This document shows, in pieces, positions 8,795-17,455 of a stretch of DNA of 64,000 nt (within the stretch, counting starts at the first letter, position 1; each line of letters begins with the position of its first letter). The notes below the pieces were generated by a model that searched no databases, was not told where the DNA came from, and saw only the letters and a program-made list of their open reading frames with translations. The position numbers and the translations under genes are program-made. Location: positions 211,971 to 275,970 of IMG/VR virus record IMGVR_UViG_3300047157_000197. One strand, given 5' to 3'. Source of the stretch: a virus.

Positions 8795-10440
8795 AAAAAA
8801 TTTTATTATTATTAATTAGTGTATTTTTTACACTATCTGTATCTGGTCAGAATGACCCCGCTGAGATAAATTATAGTCCAGTAAATACAGTAACAAAAGT
8901 AGGGGATACTTTAGTTATGAAGTTCCAATACAACAAACAAGATGGAGGAGATTTGACATTAGCTCAATTCGATTTCGAATATAACAACAAATTGTTATCT
9001 TACATCTCAAGTACCTCACAAGCACCAACAGGTGCATCATTTGCTAGAAACAATTGGACAGGGTATAAGTTTGTACCTAAAGCAAATACATCAGAAGATG
9101 ATATGGATGTACAATACACTTGGTGGAAAGATGAAGCAGGAAATGCTTCCTATTCTACTTCTGCTGATTGGAGTGTAGAGAGAACTACAATCCAAACCTC
9201 AGCTGCATACGAAGATGGTGGAGAATTTGTAAAGTATAGCTTCAAAATAAAGGATAAGTTTGGTAGTGGGTATGATAACTACAACAATATCATTAAAGTG
9301 AATTGGGCAAACTACCAAAAAGCAGATGGAACAAAAATTCAAACTATTAAATCACCATCTACACAATCACTAAGTGGTATCGAGGGTGGTAATGCTGGTG
9401 CATTTACTATTAACCTTAAAACTGCAAATTCAACTAAAACAGATTATTCTTATACTATTAAGAATGGTGCAGGTGAATCAGTTGCAACTGGTACTTTTGA
9501 TGAAAGTGGACAAGCATCTGTAAGTGGTTTAGAAAACAACGTAACTTATACTGCTGAAGCAAACTTAGCCGAAGATGCAACTTACTTAGATGAAGTAGTT
9601 ACTGTATCTGATTTGGCATTAGTATTCGCTGAAGCAATTGGAGCAGGTTCTGGTCCAAGTGGTGGTTCAACTACATTTGATTATTTCATACAAGATATAA
9701 TGGGTGATGTTGTTGGTAGTGATAATGGAGTAGATTTCCAAGATTCATATGAGATACTTGCTTACCTACAAGGTGTAACAAGTGGTAATACAAACTTAAT
9801 CACACAAGATGGACAAACGGAAGATTATAGTGGTATTGAATCTACATATGGTGCAGTTACTAATAATACAGTAACCTTCGCTAAATCATTCACACCAATT
9901 GATTCAGATGCTACTTCTAAAACAATTGATTTAGCTCATGGTTTAAGAGGTGATGTAAATTTCTCTCACTCATGGGAGCCGAGTGTATCAAGTGGTGAAA
10001 AAGCAACATCAGCTCAAACATCATCATTTAGAATATCATCGGCAGCTGGTTCTAAATATAGTCAAACAGAAACAGCAAATATCGATTTAATATCTGAAAT
10101 AAATGATGATGGAAGAGTAGTATTTTCAATTAATTCTGAGATTGAAGATATGGTTGGTTCTCAGTTTAATATCGTATATGACCCTAACATATTATCTTTA
10201 GAAAATGTAATATTTGATACTGGTAATGAAATGACTAACTTTTCAAACGTAATCGAAGCAGGGTATGTAAGAGTTGGTTCATTTGACCAAAATGTTAGTT
10301 CAACAGTTAAAGCAGGAACACCATATCAATTAATATTTGTTCCAGTTGAAGATATATCAAATGCATCAGGTTTAATTTCGTTTAGAGTTAAAGAAGGTGT
10401 AAAAGCAGATGGAACACAAATTAATTTTATAATACAATAA
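8791..10440 (+). CDS. Secreted cohesin/dockerin-like protein, copy 1
   Basis: 549 residues with a clear signal peptide (KKILLLLISVFFTLSVSGQ) ending in the Bacteroidetes style before Gln. Residues ~25-190 look like a cohesin-type beta sandwich (VGDTLVMKFQY...LAQFDFEYNNKLLSY). Residues ~295-330 hold a dockerin-like stretch (VVGSDNGVDFQDSYEILAYL). After GDVNFSHS comes a second cohesin-like domain (SQFNIVYDPNILSLENV). The same order recurs in the protein at 14893. It is followed by a small lipoprotein gene, and this two-gene unit is duplicated. The likely place is the cell surface or periplasm; function is unknown. Confidence 0.65.
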   Translation: MKKILLLLISVFFTLSVSGQNDPAEINYSPVNTVTKVGDTLVMKFQYNKQDGGDLTLAQFDFEYNNKLLSYISSTSQAPTGASFARNNWTGYKFVPKANTSEDDMDVQYTWWKDEAGNASYSTSADWSVERTTIQTSAAYEDGGEFVKYSFKIKDKFGSGYDNYNNIIKVNWANYQKADGTKIQTIKSPSTQSLSGIEGGNAGAFTINLKTANSTKTDYSYTIKNGAGESVATGTFDESGQASVSGLENNVTYTAEANLAEDATYLDEVVTVSDLALVFAEAIGAGSGPSGGSTTFDYFIQDIMGDVVGSDNGVDFQDSYEILAYLQGVTSGNTNLITQDGQTEDYSGIESTYGAVTNNTVTFAKSFTPIDSDATSKTIDLAHGLRGDVNFSHSWEPSVSSGEKATSAQTSSFRISSAAGSKYSQTETANIDLISEINDDGRVVFSINSEIEDMVGSQFNIVYDPNILSLENVIFDTGNEMTNFSNVIEAGYVRVGSFDQNVSSTVKAGTPYQLIFVPVEDISNASGLISFRVKEGVKADGTQINFIIQ

Positions 10441-10458
10441 TAAAAAGGAAACAGAAAA

Positions 10459-10836
10459 ATGAAAAAAATATTAACATTACTTAGTTTGGTTTTAATAATG
10501 GGTTGTTACCAAGATGATGATTTAGTAACACTTTATCCAGACCAAGAAGTACCACAATCTTTACAGATTAAAGATTTGATTGGTATTAAATTAGAAAACA
10601 CTATCGTAACTGATAGAGTTGCGATGAATGTAAAATTACCACTTGATGGTAAATATAGAATAAAGATTAGACATGGTATGACCAATGAACTAATCTCACA
10701 AGAGATGATAACTGCTGGTGAGGGTGATAACCTTCTTAAAGTGTATGTTGCATCTTTAGAGAAAAGTGGTTATGTGATTCAATTAACAGATGAATTTCAT
10801 AATATATTAGGAAATCAGTCTTTCGTAGTAAATTAA
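10459..10836 (+). CDS. Small lipoprotein paired with cohesin-like protein, copy 1
   Basis: 125 residues. Residues 1-16 are a lipoprotein signal peptide with lipobox IMGC, so Cys16 should be acylated; the acidic YQDDD after it fits surface export in Bacteroidetes. The mature part is beta-rich. The lipoprotein at 16983 has the same position and plan (basic or acidic strands ending in a short beta segment), suggesting a duplicated secreted-protein/lipoprotein pair. A GGAA site lies upstream of the start. Confidence 0.65.
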   Translation: MKKILTLLSLVLIMGCYQDDDLVTLYPDQEVPQSLQIKDLIGIKLENTIVTDRVAMNVKLPLDGKYRIKIRHGMTNELISQEMITAGEGDNLLKVYVASLEKSGYVIQLTDEFHNILGNQSFVVN

Positions 10837-10837
10837 A

Positions 10838-10975
10838 ATGTTAAATAGTATATTTTTAGTGTCAGTTGGATTTATTACAATGTGGTTAGTATGTAAGTAC
10901 GAAATAACAAAATGTAAAATTGGTAAATCATGTGATTGTAAAGAATGTAGAGAAAAAAGGAGAGCAAAATTATGA
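10838..10975 (+). CDS. Small membrane protein with Cys-rich tail
   Basis: 45 residues, too short for most gene finders. One hydrophobic segment (residues ~4-18, SIFLVSVGFITMWLV) is followed by a basic tail with CKIGKSCDCKEC. The four close cysteines could bind metal or form disulfides. Its stop overlaps the next start (ATGA), which supports real translation. Function is unknown. Confidence 0.5.
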   Translation: MLNSIFLVSVGFITMWLVCKYEITKCKIGKSCDCKECREKRRAKL

Positions 10976-11274
10976 GTGAAAAAAAAGAAGGATTCTTTGC
11001 ACAAATAAAGAATCAAGTAATAGCTGGGGTTGGTATAGTACTAACTACATTGGGTGGTGTTTTTATAGATGAGGTTAAATCATTTGTAGGAATAGAAGAT
11101 GATTCAGAACCACAAACTGAGGTTGTACAAGAAAACAATCAATCAGTAAATGTAGAAGGACCTACTATCGTAGTAAACATACCAGAACAACAGGTAAAAG
11201 AAAAAGTAATTATCAAGGAAGTTAAAGTTCCTGTTAAGAAGAAAAAAGAAAAAGAACAAGAAATTGATTGGTAA
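10972..11274 (+). CDS. Membrane-anchored protein with charged C-terminus
   Basis: 100 residues. A hydrophobic segment at ~16-34 (VIAGVGIVLTTLGGVFI) is followed by an acidic linker, a short beta-like part (VEGPTIVVNIPEQQVKEKVIIKEVKV) and a Lys-rich tail. An AGGAGA site lies upstream. The alternating charged segment is similar in character to the protein at 14363. No family is recognised. Confidence 0.6.
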   Translation: MSEKKEGFFAQIKNQVIAGVGIVLTTLGGVFIDEVKSFVGIEDDSEPQTEVVQENNQSVNVEGPTIVVNIPEQQVKEKVIIKEVKVPVKKKKEKEQEIDW

Positions 11275-11292
11275 TTTAAATAAAGGAGAAAA

Positions 11293-11520
11293 ATGAGTAG
11301 TTTCAAAAAATGGTGGAAAGTAAATGGACAAGGTATCGGATTTATAGCTGGTATAGTGTTTCTAAATGCTTACTTTTTAATATTAGGTGATTTAATGAAC
11401 AAACACGAATGGTTAGCTGGTGTTTGGTTATTATGTTTCTTTGGATTTGCAGGATGGTATTCTTGGCAAATGAAGATTCATGGTTGGAGATTGCCTAAGG
11501 ATATAAAAGATACCCACTAA
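11293..11520 (+). CDS. Small two-helix membrane protein
   Basis: 75 residues with two predicted membrane helices (GFIAGIVFLNAYFLILG and WLAGVWLLCFFGFAGWY) and a basic C-terminus. AAGGAG lies directly upstream. It is in the exported/membrane block. It could act in membrane remodelling or superinfection exclusion, but nothing in the sequence decides this. Confidence 0.6.
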   Translation: MSSFKKWWKVNGQGIGFIAGIVFLNAYFLILGDLMNKHEWLAGVWLLCFFGFAGWYSWQMKIHGWRLPKDIKDTH

Positions 11521-11589
11521 CGTTTAATATTAATACATGGAGAACAATGATAAACAATGGAAGTAATAAAACAAATTTTCGGAGATAAA

Positions 11590-11751
11590 ATGTCAGACTA
11601 TAAAATAGTTGATATTATGTTGAAAATATGGGTTGCTGGTTTATTATCTATGGTTGTACTTGGTTTAGTTGCTGTGATTAGTCACATCATCATGAACCCA
11701 TCATCAGTAGATAACGCAACATTTGGTGTATTTGATACACTAGGGAGTTAA
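11590..11751 (+). CDS. Small membrane protein
   Basis: 53 residues from ATG 11590, chosen because GGAG lies five bases upstream; an in-frame ATG at 11557 would add 11 residues. One long hydrophobic segment (LKIWVAGLLSMVVLGLVAVI) and a short polar tail. No family is recognised. Confidence 0.5.
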   Translation: MSDYKIVDIMLKIWVAGLLSMVVLGLVAVISHIIMNPSSVDNATFGVFDTLGS

Positions 11752-11753
11752 AT

Positions 11754-11858
11754 ATGAAAAGAATTATAGAATTAATAATCAAGATAGATGATTGGGTAAT
11801 GAAATCATTATATGATATATATCCAGAATTAACCAAACATCAGAAAGATAAAAAATGA
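11754..11858 (+). CDS. Tiny hypothetical protein
   Basis: 34 residues (starting MKRIIELIIKIDDW), between a membrane protein gene and the CsgG-like gene. It overlaps the CsgG-like start by ATGA, which is the main reason to believe it. It may serve mostly for translational coupling. Confidence 0.4.
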   Translation: MKRIIELIIKIDDWVMKSLYDIYPELTKHQKDKK

Positions 11859-12574
11859 GAAATATATTTATTTTAATTTTATGTGTATTATTCACACAAA
11901 ATACTATTGCACAAACTGTTGGTAAAATCAAGGCAGAAACATATCAAGCTGAATTTGAAAAAAAGAAATCAATTGATGATGTATCTGATTACGATGGTCC
12001 ATATATTCCTATAGCTTTACTTAATATATCTGCTAGTGATGGGGTTTACGAAATGTGGCCTGAGTTAAAGGATGCTAGAGTAGGTTTAGGTGTAACAAAC
12101 ATGGTAATAGAGTACTTGGATTGGACAAACAGATTCGAGTTCGTAGAGGAGAAGTCAGAGATTAAGGATAGAATGAAAAATCAATGGGTTGCATCAAGAA
12201 AGGGTGTTTCTCAAAATGAAGTTTATGGAATGGGTAAAGTAATGTTGGCGAATTATTTCGTTACAATAGAGATTTACGATTTCTCAGTTTCAGAAGATGA
12301 GGTTTTATCTTTAAAAGATGGTTCTAAACAAACACAAACAACTCGTTTAGGGTTGCAAGTTCGTTTTACTAATGCCGAGAATGGTACTTACTTTGTAGGT
12401 TCTGGTCTAGGTGAAGCAAATACAGTTAAGACTCAAGAGGGTTTGCTGGGATTAGATTTGGAGGAAATAAACTTCAGACAATCAGCAATTGGGGTAACTA
12501 CCAGAAAAGCATTAGAAACGGCTTCAGCAAGAATAGTAGCAAGAATGATTAGAAAAAAAATATTTCCAAACTAA
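11855..12574 (+). CDS. CsgG-like curli secretion/assembly protein
   Basis: 239 residues with a signal peptide ending IAQ. The mature protein has the order of the CsgG family: an alpha/beta domain (IPIALLNISASDGVYE, then a helix and EYLDWTNRFEFVEE), a strand-rich insert (TRLGLQVRFTNAENGTYFVGSG) and a C-terminal helix (RKALETASARIVARMI). CsgG forms a nonameric outer-membrane export channel for curli. The lipid-anchoring Cys after the signal peptide of classical CsgG is absent here (Gln instead). No CsgA-like repeat gene is visible. The low-complexity barrel protein directly downstream (3-base gap) may be the cargo. Confidence 0.6.
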   Translation: MRNIFILILCVLFTQNTIAQTVGKIKAETYQAEFEKKKSIDDVSDYDGPYIPIALLNISASDGVYEMWPELKDARVGLGVTNMVIEYLDWTNRFEFVEEKSEIKDRMKNQWVASRKGVSQNEVYGMGKVMLANYFVTIEIYDFSVSEDEVLSLKDGSKQTQTTRLGLQVRFTNAENGTYFVGSGLGEANTVKTQEGLLGLDLEEINFRQSAIGVTTRKALETASARIVARMIRKKIFPN

Positions 12575-12577
12575 TGA

Positions 12578-14353
12578 ATGAGAAAACTACTATCGATACT
12601 TGCATTTTGGTTCATAACTAATCTTAGTTATGGACAAACATTCACACAGACATTTGTAGATAGATGTACTGGTGAAGTACAAGTTGTTACCGCTAATTTT
12701 ACAAGTGGTTCTGCTATCGTATCCTTTTACAACGAAGCTAAATTATTCACATACACACAATATACTAATGGTGAACTCCAACAATGGTTAGTTCAGAAAT
12801 ATGCATGGTGGGCTGCACTATCCCCATGTTCATCTGCGAGTAACGCAACCAACAACGCTAATAATACTGCAAACAACGCAACCAATAATACCAATTCAGG
12901 TTCAAGTGGTTCTAGTGGTGGTGGAGATAGTGGTTCAAGTGGTTCATCAGGTGGTAGTGGAGATAGTGGTGGTGGAAGTGGAGATTCAGGCGGTGGAGGT
13001 TCTGATGGTGGAAGTGGAGATTCTGGTGGCGGTGGTTCTGATGGCTCTGATGGTGGTGGTGGAGATTCTGATGGAGGAGGAGGCGATTCCGATGGCGGGG
13101 GTGGTGATTCCGATGGTGGCGGTGATTCCGATGGTGGAGATAGTGATGGTGGGTCTGGTGATTCCGATTCTGATGGTGGAGATAGTGATGGTGGAGATAG
13201 TGATTCTGATTCTGATGGTGGAGATAGTGATTCCGATTCCGATAGTGATTCTGATTCCGATAGTGATTCTGATTCCGATAGTGATTCTGATTCTGACTCT
13301 GATGGCGATAGTGATGATGATTCTGATTCTGACTCTGATGGCGATAGTGATGATGATTCTGATGGGGATTCTGATGATGATTCCGATGGAGATAGTGATG
13401 ATGAATCTGATGATGATTCCGATAGTGATGAAGATTCTGATGAATCTGATGAAGATAGTGAAGAAAGTGATGAGGAAGATAGTGAAGAAGAATCCGATGA
13501 AGAAGAAAAGGAAGAGGAAGAAGAAAGTGATGAAGAAGAGGAAGAAGAAGAAAAAGAGGAAGAAGAGGAAGAAGACGATGAAGAAGAAGATGAGGAAGAA
13601 GAAGATGAGGAAGATGAGGAAGATGAGGAAGACGAAAAAGATGAAGAAGATGAGGAAGAAGAAGAAGAAAAGAAAAAGAAATTTATGCCAATAGTATTGA
13701 AGGCAGATGTAATGTCAATGCAAGCTCTAACAAGAGAATACAACCAAGTTCTTGCAATTGGAGCATCACAAGCATCAATCTATGGTGATATAACAAATAC
13801 AGCAACTTTACAAGTATATGATAACTTAAAACAAGTTGGGTTATCATTGGGTAGAAGTAAAGTAAGTTTGAATGAAAATTATCAAGTAACTTGGGTAGAT
13901 GGAGCAAACGTATCTTATATGAGAAATTATCAGATGAACTCAACTACATTATCTCTCAGTAGAATGAAACCAATGGGTAAGTATGGAACTGTTGGATTGG
14001 GTGTTAGTTATTCATTTATGTTTGGTAAAGATGCTCTTGGAAATACAATGCCAAAAATGGGTACTATGGGATATAATGTTCTTTATACAAATATGGTAAA
14101 AATAAATGATAGAATAATGTACACACCAGCATTGATTGGTGCACAAAACCCATTATCTTATACAGAAAAAGTTGAGGGGTTCGATGCCTTTTCATCAACA
14201 TCAAAAGATTTTATAGGAATCCTTGCAAATTCCTTTACAATACAATTAACAAAAAGTTTTTCGTTTAATGCAGGTTGGACGATAATTTATAGTAGTAATG
14301 AGTTTGTTCCAATTATGAATTCGTTTATGATAGGAGCAAAGTTACCCTTTTAA
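12578..14353 (+). CDS. Ser-Asp repeat surface protein with C-terminal beta barrel
   Basis: 591 residues. A signal peptide (ending SYGQ) is followed by a ~70-residue globular part with a Cys pair, an Asn/Thr-rich linker, a Gly/Ser/Asp region, a long Ser-Asp dipeptide run and then ~100 almost pure Glu/Asp/Lys residues. From about residue 368 a normal domain resumes (MPIVLKADVMSM) with alternating strands such as GTVGLGVSYSFMFG, ending IGAKLPF with a terminal aromatic, as expected for an outer-membrane beta barrel. This looks like a barrel presenting a very acidic, extended and possibly Ca-binding stalk. The stalk DNA differs strongly in base use from its neighbours. Confidence 0.7.
   Translation: MRKLLSILAFWFITNLSYGQTFTQTFVDRCTGEVQVVTANFTSGSAIVSFYNEAKLFTYTQYTNGELQQWLVQKYAWWAALSPCSSASNATNNANNTANNATNNTNSGSSGSSGGGDSGSSGSSGGSGDSGGGSGDSGGGGSDGGSGDSGGGGSDGSDGGGGDSDGGGGDSDGGGGDSDGGGDSDGGDSDGGSGDSDSDGGDSDGGDSDSDSDGGDSDSDSDSDSDSDSDSDSDSDSDSDSDGDSDDDSDSDSDGDSDDDSDGDSDDDSDGDSDDESDDDSDSDEDSDESDEDSEESDEEDSEEESDEEEKEEEEESDEEEEEEEKEEEEEEDDEEEDEEEEDEEDEEDEEDEKDEEDEEEEEEKKKKFMPIVLKADVMSMQALTREYNQVLAIGASQASIYGDITNTATLQVYDNLKQVGLSLGRSKVSLNENYQVTWVDGANVSYMRNYQMNSTTLSLSRMKPMGKYGTVGLGVSYSFMFGKDALGNTMPKMGTMGYNVLYTNMVKINDRIMYTPALIGAQNPLSYTEKVEGFDAFSSTSKDFIGILANSFTIQLTKSFSFNAGWTIIYSSNEFVPIMNSFMIGAKLPF
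12900..13680 (+). repeat. Low-complexity Gly/Ser/Asp to Glu coding repeat
   Basis: Tandem GAT-TCN/GAT-AGT codons encode a Ser-Asp tract, grading into a nearly pure purine (GAA/GAG/GAT) tract from about 13480 to 13680. Open reading frames appear in other frames and on the other strand only because of this composition. Such tracts are unstable by slippage, so length variation between related genomes is expected. Confidence 0.85.
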
Positions 14354-14362
14354 GGAGATAAT

Positions 14363-14893
14363 ATGAGAAAAATAGATTTTAAATTAGTAGTAATAGGTAT
14401 ATTGATAGGAGTATCAGTATGGCAATTTTTAAACCCAACAATACAAGAAGTAGAAAAGATTAAAGAAATCGAAGTACTTCAGACTGTAATTGATAGTATC
14501 TATGTTGAAAAACTGATAGAGAAGAAAGTTTTTGTACCAAAGTATATTACAAAAATAAAAAGAGATACTATAATCAAAGAAGTAATTGTAGAAAAAATTA
14601 AAACTAAAATCAAAAAGGTTTATATAGATAAACCATATGAAGTAATCGTACCGAAGTATGAATTACCAGAATCAAAGTGGTATGCTGGATTTGCATATCA
14701 ATGGGATATGGAAAATTACTTTAGTGGAGCAAATGTACAAGTTTTACATAAATTCAAAAATGATAAAATGTTTAGTATAGATGTTGGATTTAGAAACGAT
14801 TTAATAGATTTAGAAAATAATCTTGGAAAATTAAGACCTTATGTTGGAGGAACAATATATTTCAGATTAGATAAACCAAAAGATAATTTTTAA
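14363..14893 (+). CDS. Membrane-anchored coiled-coil protein
   Basis: 176 residues. One N-terminal helix (LVVIGILIGVSVWQFL) is followed by a charged Val/Ile/Lys/Glu region (~30-100) that may form an extended coiled coil or beta stalk, then a compact aromatic domain (SKWYAGFAYQWDMENYFSG ... RPYVGGTIYFRL) with strand-like alternation. GGAGA precedes the start and the stop/start is shared with the next gene. It may bridge inner membrane and envelope. No family is recognised. Confidence 0.55.
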   Translation: MRKIDFKLVVIGILIGVSVWQFLNPTIQEVEKIKEIEVLQTVIDSIYVEKLIEKKVFVPKYITKIKRDTIIKEVIVEKIKTKIKKVYIDKPYEVIVPKYELPESKWYAGFAYQWDMENYFSGANVQVLHKFKNDKMFSIDVGFRNDLIDLENNLGKLRPYVGGTIYFRLDKPKDNF

Positions 14894-16986
14894 TGAAGAA
14901 ACTTCTTTTCATATTATTACTGTTACCAACTTTAGTATTTGGTCAGACCGGTGCTGGTTATACTCCAAGTGGTGAAGGAAAAATAAATTATAAATCCTAC
15001 AAAACTCACTCTGGTAATGGTGCAGCATCATCTTATAATAGTGTATCATATAGTGGTGGAGCAGGTTCAACTGCTGAGTTTGATGCAATGGTTGATACAA
15101 ACCAACCAGGTACAACATTAACTCATGTTGGTGAAGCAACACCATGGAGTTCAGGTGGTTTAAATGGAGGACACCCACCGAGATGGGGTAATTCGTATTT
15201 TGCAATAGTTTATTCAGGTTGGTTCAAACCAAATAAAAATGGAACTTATAATTTCAAAACTTATGCAGATGATTCATCAGAAACTAGATATAGAGAAGTA
15301 GGAACTACTACTTGGCAAACAATTACATTTCAATGGGGTTGTTGTTCTAATCGATATGGTACTGCAAATTTAGATAATACTAAATGGTATGAATTTGAAT
15401 TTAGATACCAAGAATATGGTGGAGGGGATTATTACTATTTTGGTTATTCAATACCAGCAAATTCAAGTTCACCAAATTACAATTGGATAAGTTCCAATCA
15501 TCAATTTGGAACTTGGACAAATGTAGACCCAAGTGGTGGAACAACTACTACAACAGAACCCGAAGTTGATTTAGATTTAGAATTCCATTCTCAATTAGCA
15601 CCAGAACAATATAGATTTGGTGTGTATTATGATGCATCAAATGAACAAGATGGTTCAACATATTTCAATACTTCTACAATGAATTCAAAATATTATTTAG
15701 ATGATGATGGAAGTAAAGATATAACTGATTATCTAAATTTGGTTAAGATGACTGATGGTTTGAAAGCAACCACAGAAAGTGGAAGTGTAGAGTGGGTAGT
15801 TTTATATCCATATGATTCTACAAACGATAGACATCGAATACTGATTGATGGTAGAGAATTTACTGCTACTAATCCTGATACAGACCCAAATGATTTAAAA
15901 TCATTACAATTACTTGATTTATATGATGGAACAATTACTGTTCATAGTGTAAGTGAGGGTTCGGGTGGTTGGCAACAATATTACATACCAGGTAATCTAA
16001 CAACTGCTATATCTAATAGTTCATATGGAAGTGGTGTGATTAGAAATGCTGGTAGTTATTTTGGTATTAGAGCAGAGTTCTCATTTGAAGATGTTGAAAT
16101 ATATAAAGGACATAAAATAGTTGTTAATAATCCATCTGATAATATAGAAGGGTGGACAGCTGAAGAATTTATGGATGATTACATTACAGTTGCAGATGTA
16201 GTTGCAGGATTTAATGAATTAGCAGGTGGTGGAATATTCGGTGGATATAAAGGAGATTTGAATGGAGTTCAATTACAAAACTCAGATGTTAATCAAGATG
16301 GTGAGTTTGATTTTCAAGATAGTCAAATAGGATTGGCTTTCTTAAATGGTGATGATACTCCTTTTAATGGTTACCTACAAGAGATAATGAGAATAGTTCC
16401 TAAATCAGAATACGATAATACTACAACTACTAATTGGAAAACACAAACAAATAAATCACCATCAACAAATTTTACCTTTAGTATTATAGATACGATACAA
16501 ACCTTAGAATATAAAGTTTCATTTATAGGTGATGTAAATCTTTCACATTCTGCACCACAATCAACAAGTTCACCTGGTACTCAATCAACATCAGTCAGAA
16601 ATTCATCTTCTCAAAAATCAAGTGAATTAGAAGTGTTGTTAGATATTGGTATGGAAGAAGATAAACTTGTGGTAACATTAGATGTACCACAAAACAATCA
16701 TAACATTGTAGGTTCTGAATTTAGAATAGGATATGATAACACTAGAGTGGAGTTTGATAGAATAGAAACTACTTCTAACTTACAATCATTTTCAGCTGAA
16801 AGAACAAACTACATAAAGTTAGGTTCTATATCTACTGATGGTTCTCAAAATTTAAATGGTGGTGTACAATATAAGATTTACTTTTCACCACAACAAACTT
16901 TTGAATCTATATTAGGATTACTATCAGTTACAAAATCAGAATTAGTAAAACAAAATGGGGGTGGAATAGACCATAAAATAAAATGA
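14893..16986 (+). CDS. Secreted PA14/cohesin/dockerin-like protein, copy 2
   Basis: 697 residues with a signal peptide ending VFGQ. Residues ~45-210 resemble a PA14-type carbohydrate-binding beta barrel (YSGWFKPNKNGTYNFKTYAD, GCCSNRYG, YEFEFRYQE). Residues ~465-490 contain DVNQDGEFDFQDSQIG, a calcium-binding dockerin/EF-like loop. After GDVNLSHS comes a C-terminal cohesin-like domain (SEFRIGYDNTRVEFDRIE) homologous in order to that of the protein at 8791. A small lipoprotein gene follows with a 4-base overlap. It probably acts outside the host cell in binding or assembling surface polymers; this is an inference. Confidence 0.68.
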   Translation: MKKLLFILLLLPTLVFGQTGAGYTPSGEGKINYKSYKTHSGNGAASSYNSVSYSGGAGSTAEFDAMVDTNQPGTTLTHVGEATPWSSGGLNGGHPPRWGNSYFAIVYSGWFKPNKNGTYNFKTYADDSSETRYREVGTTTWQTITFQWGCCSNRYGTANLDNTKWYEFEFRYQEYGGGDYYYFGYSIPANSSSPNYNWISSNHQFGTWTNVDPSGGTTTTTEPEVDLDLEFHSQLAPEQYRFGVYYDASNEQDGSTYFNTSTMNSKYYLDDDGSKDITDYLNLVKMTDGLKATTESGSVEWVVLYPYDSTNDRHRILIDGREFTATNPDTDPNDLKSLQLLDLYDGTITVHSVSEGSGGWQQYYIPGNLTTAISNSSYGSGVIRNAGSYFGIRAEFSFEDVEIYKGHKIVVNNPSDNIEGWTAEEFMDDYITVADVVAGFNELAGGGIFGGYKGDLNGVQLQNSDVNQDGEFDFQDSQIGLAFLNGDDTPFNGYLQEIMRIVPKSEYDNTTTTNWKTQTNKSPSTNFTFSIIDTIQTLEYKVSFIGDVNLSHSAPQSTSSPGTQSTSVRNSSSQKSSELEVLLDIGMEEDKLVVTLDVPQNNHNIVGSEFRIGYDNTRVEFDRIETTSNLQSFSAERTNYIKLGSISTDGSQNLNGGVQYKIYFSPQQTFESILGLLSVTKSELVKQNGGGIDHKIK

Positions 16987-17321
16987 GAAAGTATATAGTA
17001 TTAATATTGTTCGTTATACTATCTTGTCAACCAGAAGAGTTGATGATTGTAGAACCACTACCACAATACGAAATGATATTTGAAGAATCTGAATCATCAG
17101 TAACAGATGGACAAGAATTTTCTTTTGAAATAATATCAGAAGAAGAACATCATTTAGTTATATCAAAAGATGGTTCTGTTATTACAAAAGAATCATTTTT
17201 ACCTACACTTGAATTGAATACAAGAAAGATTTATACTAAATCACTTCCTACTGATTTGTTACAATTGGAACTAATTAACTCTAATGGTGTTATAAAATCA
17301 ACTTTTATACAAATATATTAA
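16983..17321 (+). CDS. Small lipoprotein paired with cohesin-like protein, copy 2
   Basis: 112 residues. Signal peptide with lipobox LSC (Cys15) followed by acidic residues. The mature part (FSFEIISEEEHHLVISKDG, then LQLELINSNGVIKSTFIQIY) matches the lipoprotein at 10459 in length and strand order, although identity by eye is low. Its start overlaps the stop of the secreted protein, so the two are made together. Confidence 0.62.
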   Translation: MRKYIVLILFVILSCQPEELMIVEPLPQYEMIFEESESSVTDGQEFSFEIISEEEHHLVISKDGSVITKESFLPTLELNTRKIYTKSLPTDLLQLELINSNGVIKSTFIQIY

Positions 17322-17329
17322 TATTTATA
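17322..17329 (+). promoter_or_regulatory. Class II motif TATTTATA
   Basis: The octamer lies 4 bases before the ATG at 17334. If it is a promoter element, the transcript would be leaderless or nearly so. See also 17841, 21546 and 61862. Confidence 0.4.
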
Positions 17330-17333
17330 CAAA

Positions 17334-17426
17334 ATGACTAACCTCATAACTCTACTTAAAATAATTGGAATATTGGTTATATTCTACATTATGGCAAATC
17401 GGTTTTTCAATTGGTTAGATAAGTAA
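17334..17426 (+). CDS. Tiny single-helix membrane protein
   Basis: 30 residues (begins MTNLITLLKIIGILVIFYI) forming one transmembrane helix and a short aromatic tail (FFNWLDK). Support comes from the class II octamer just upstream and the composition. Function is unknown. Confidence 0.4.
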   Translation: MTNLITLLKIIGILVIFYIMANRFFNWLDK

Positions 17427-17455
17427 CATAAATTAAAGGAATATTATATAATACA

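Noticed and set aside
12793-13743. Long open frames on the opposite strand and in another + frame across the Ser-Asp region
   Set aside because: They are artefacts of the repeat: GAT/TCN and GAA codons leave few stops in other frames. The products would be poly-Ser/Pro/Glu or Ile/Val/Met-Lys strings without domains, while the chosen frame has a signal peptide and a normal C-terminal domain.
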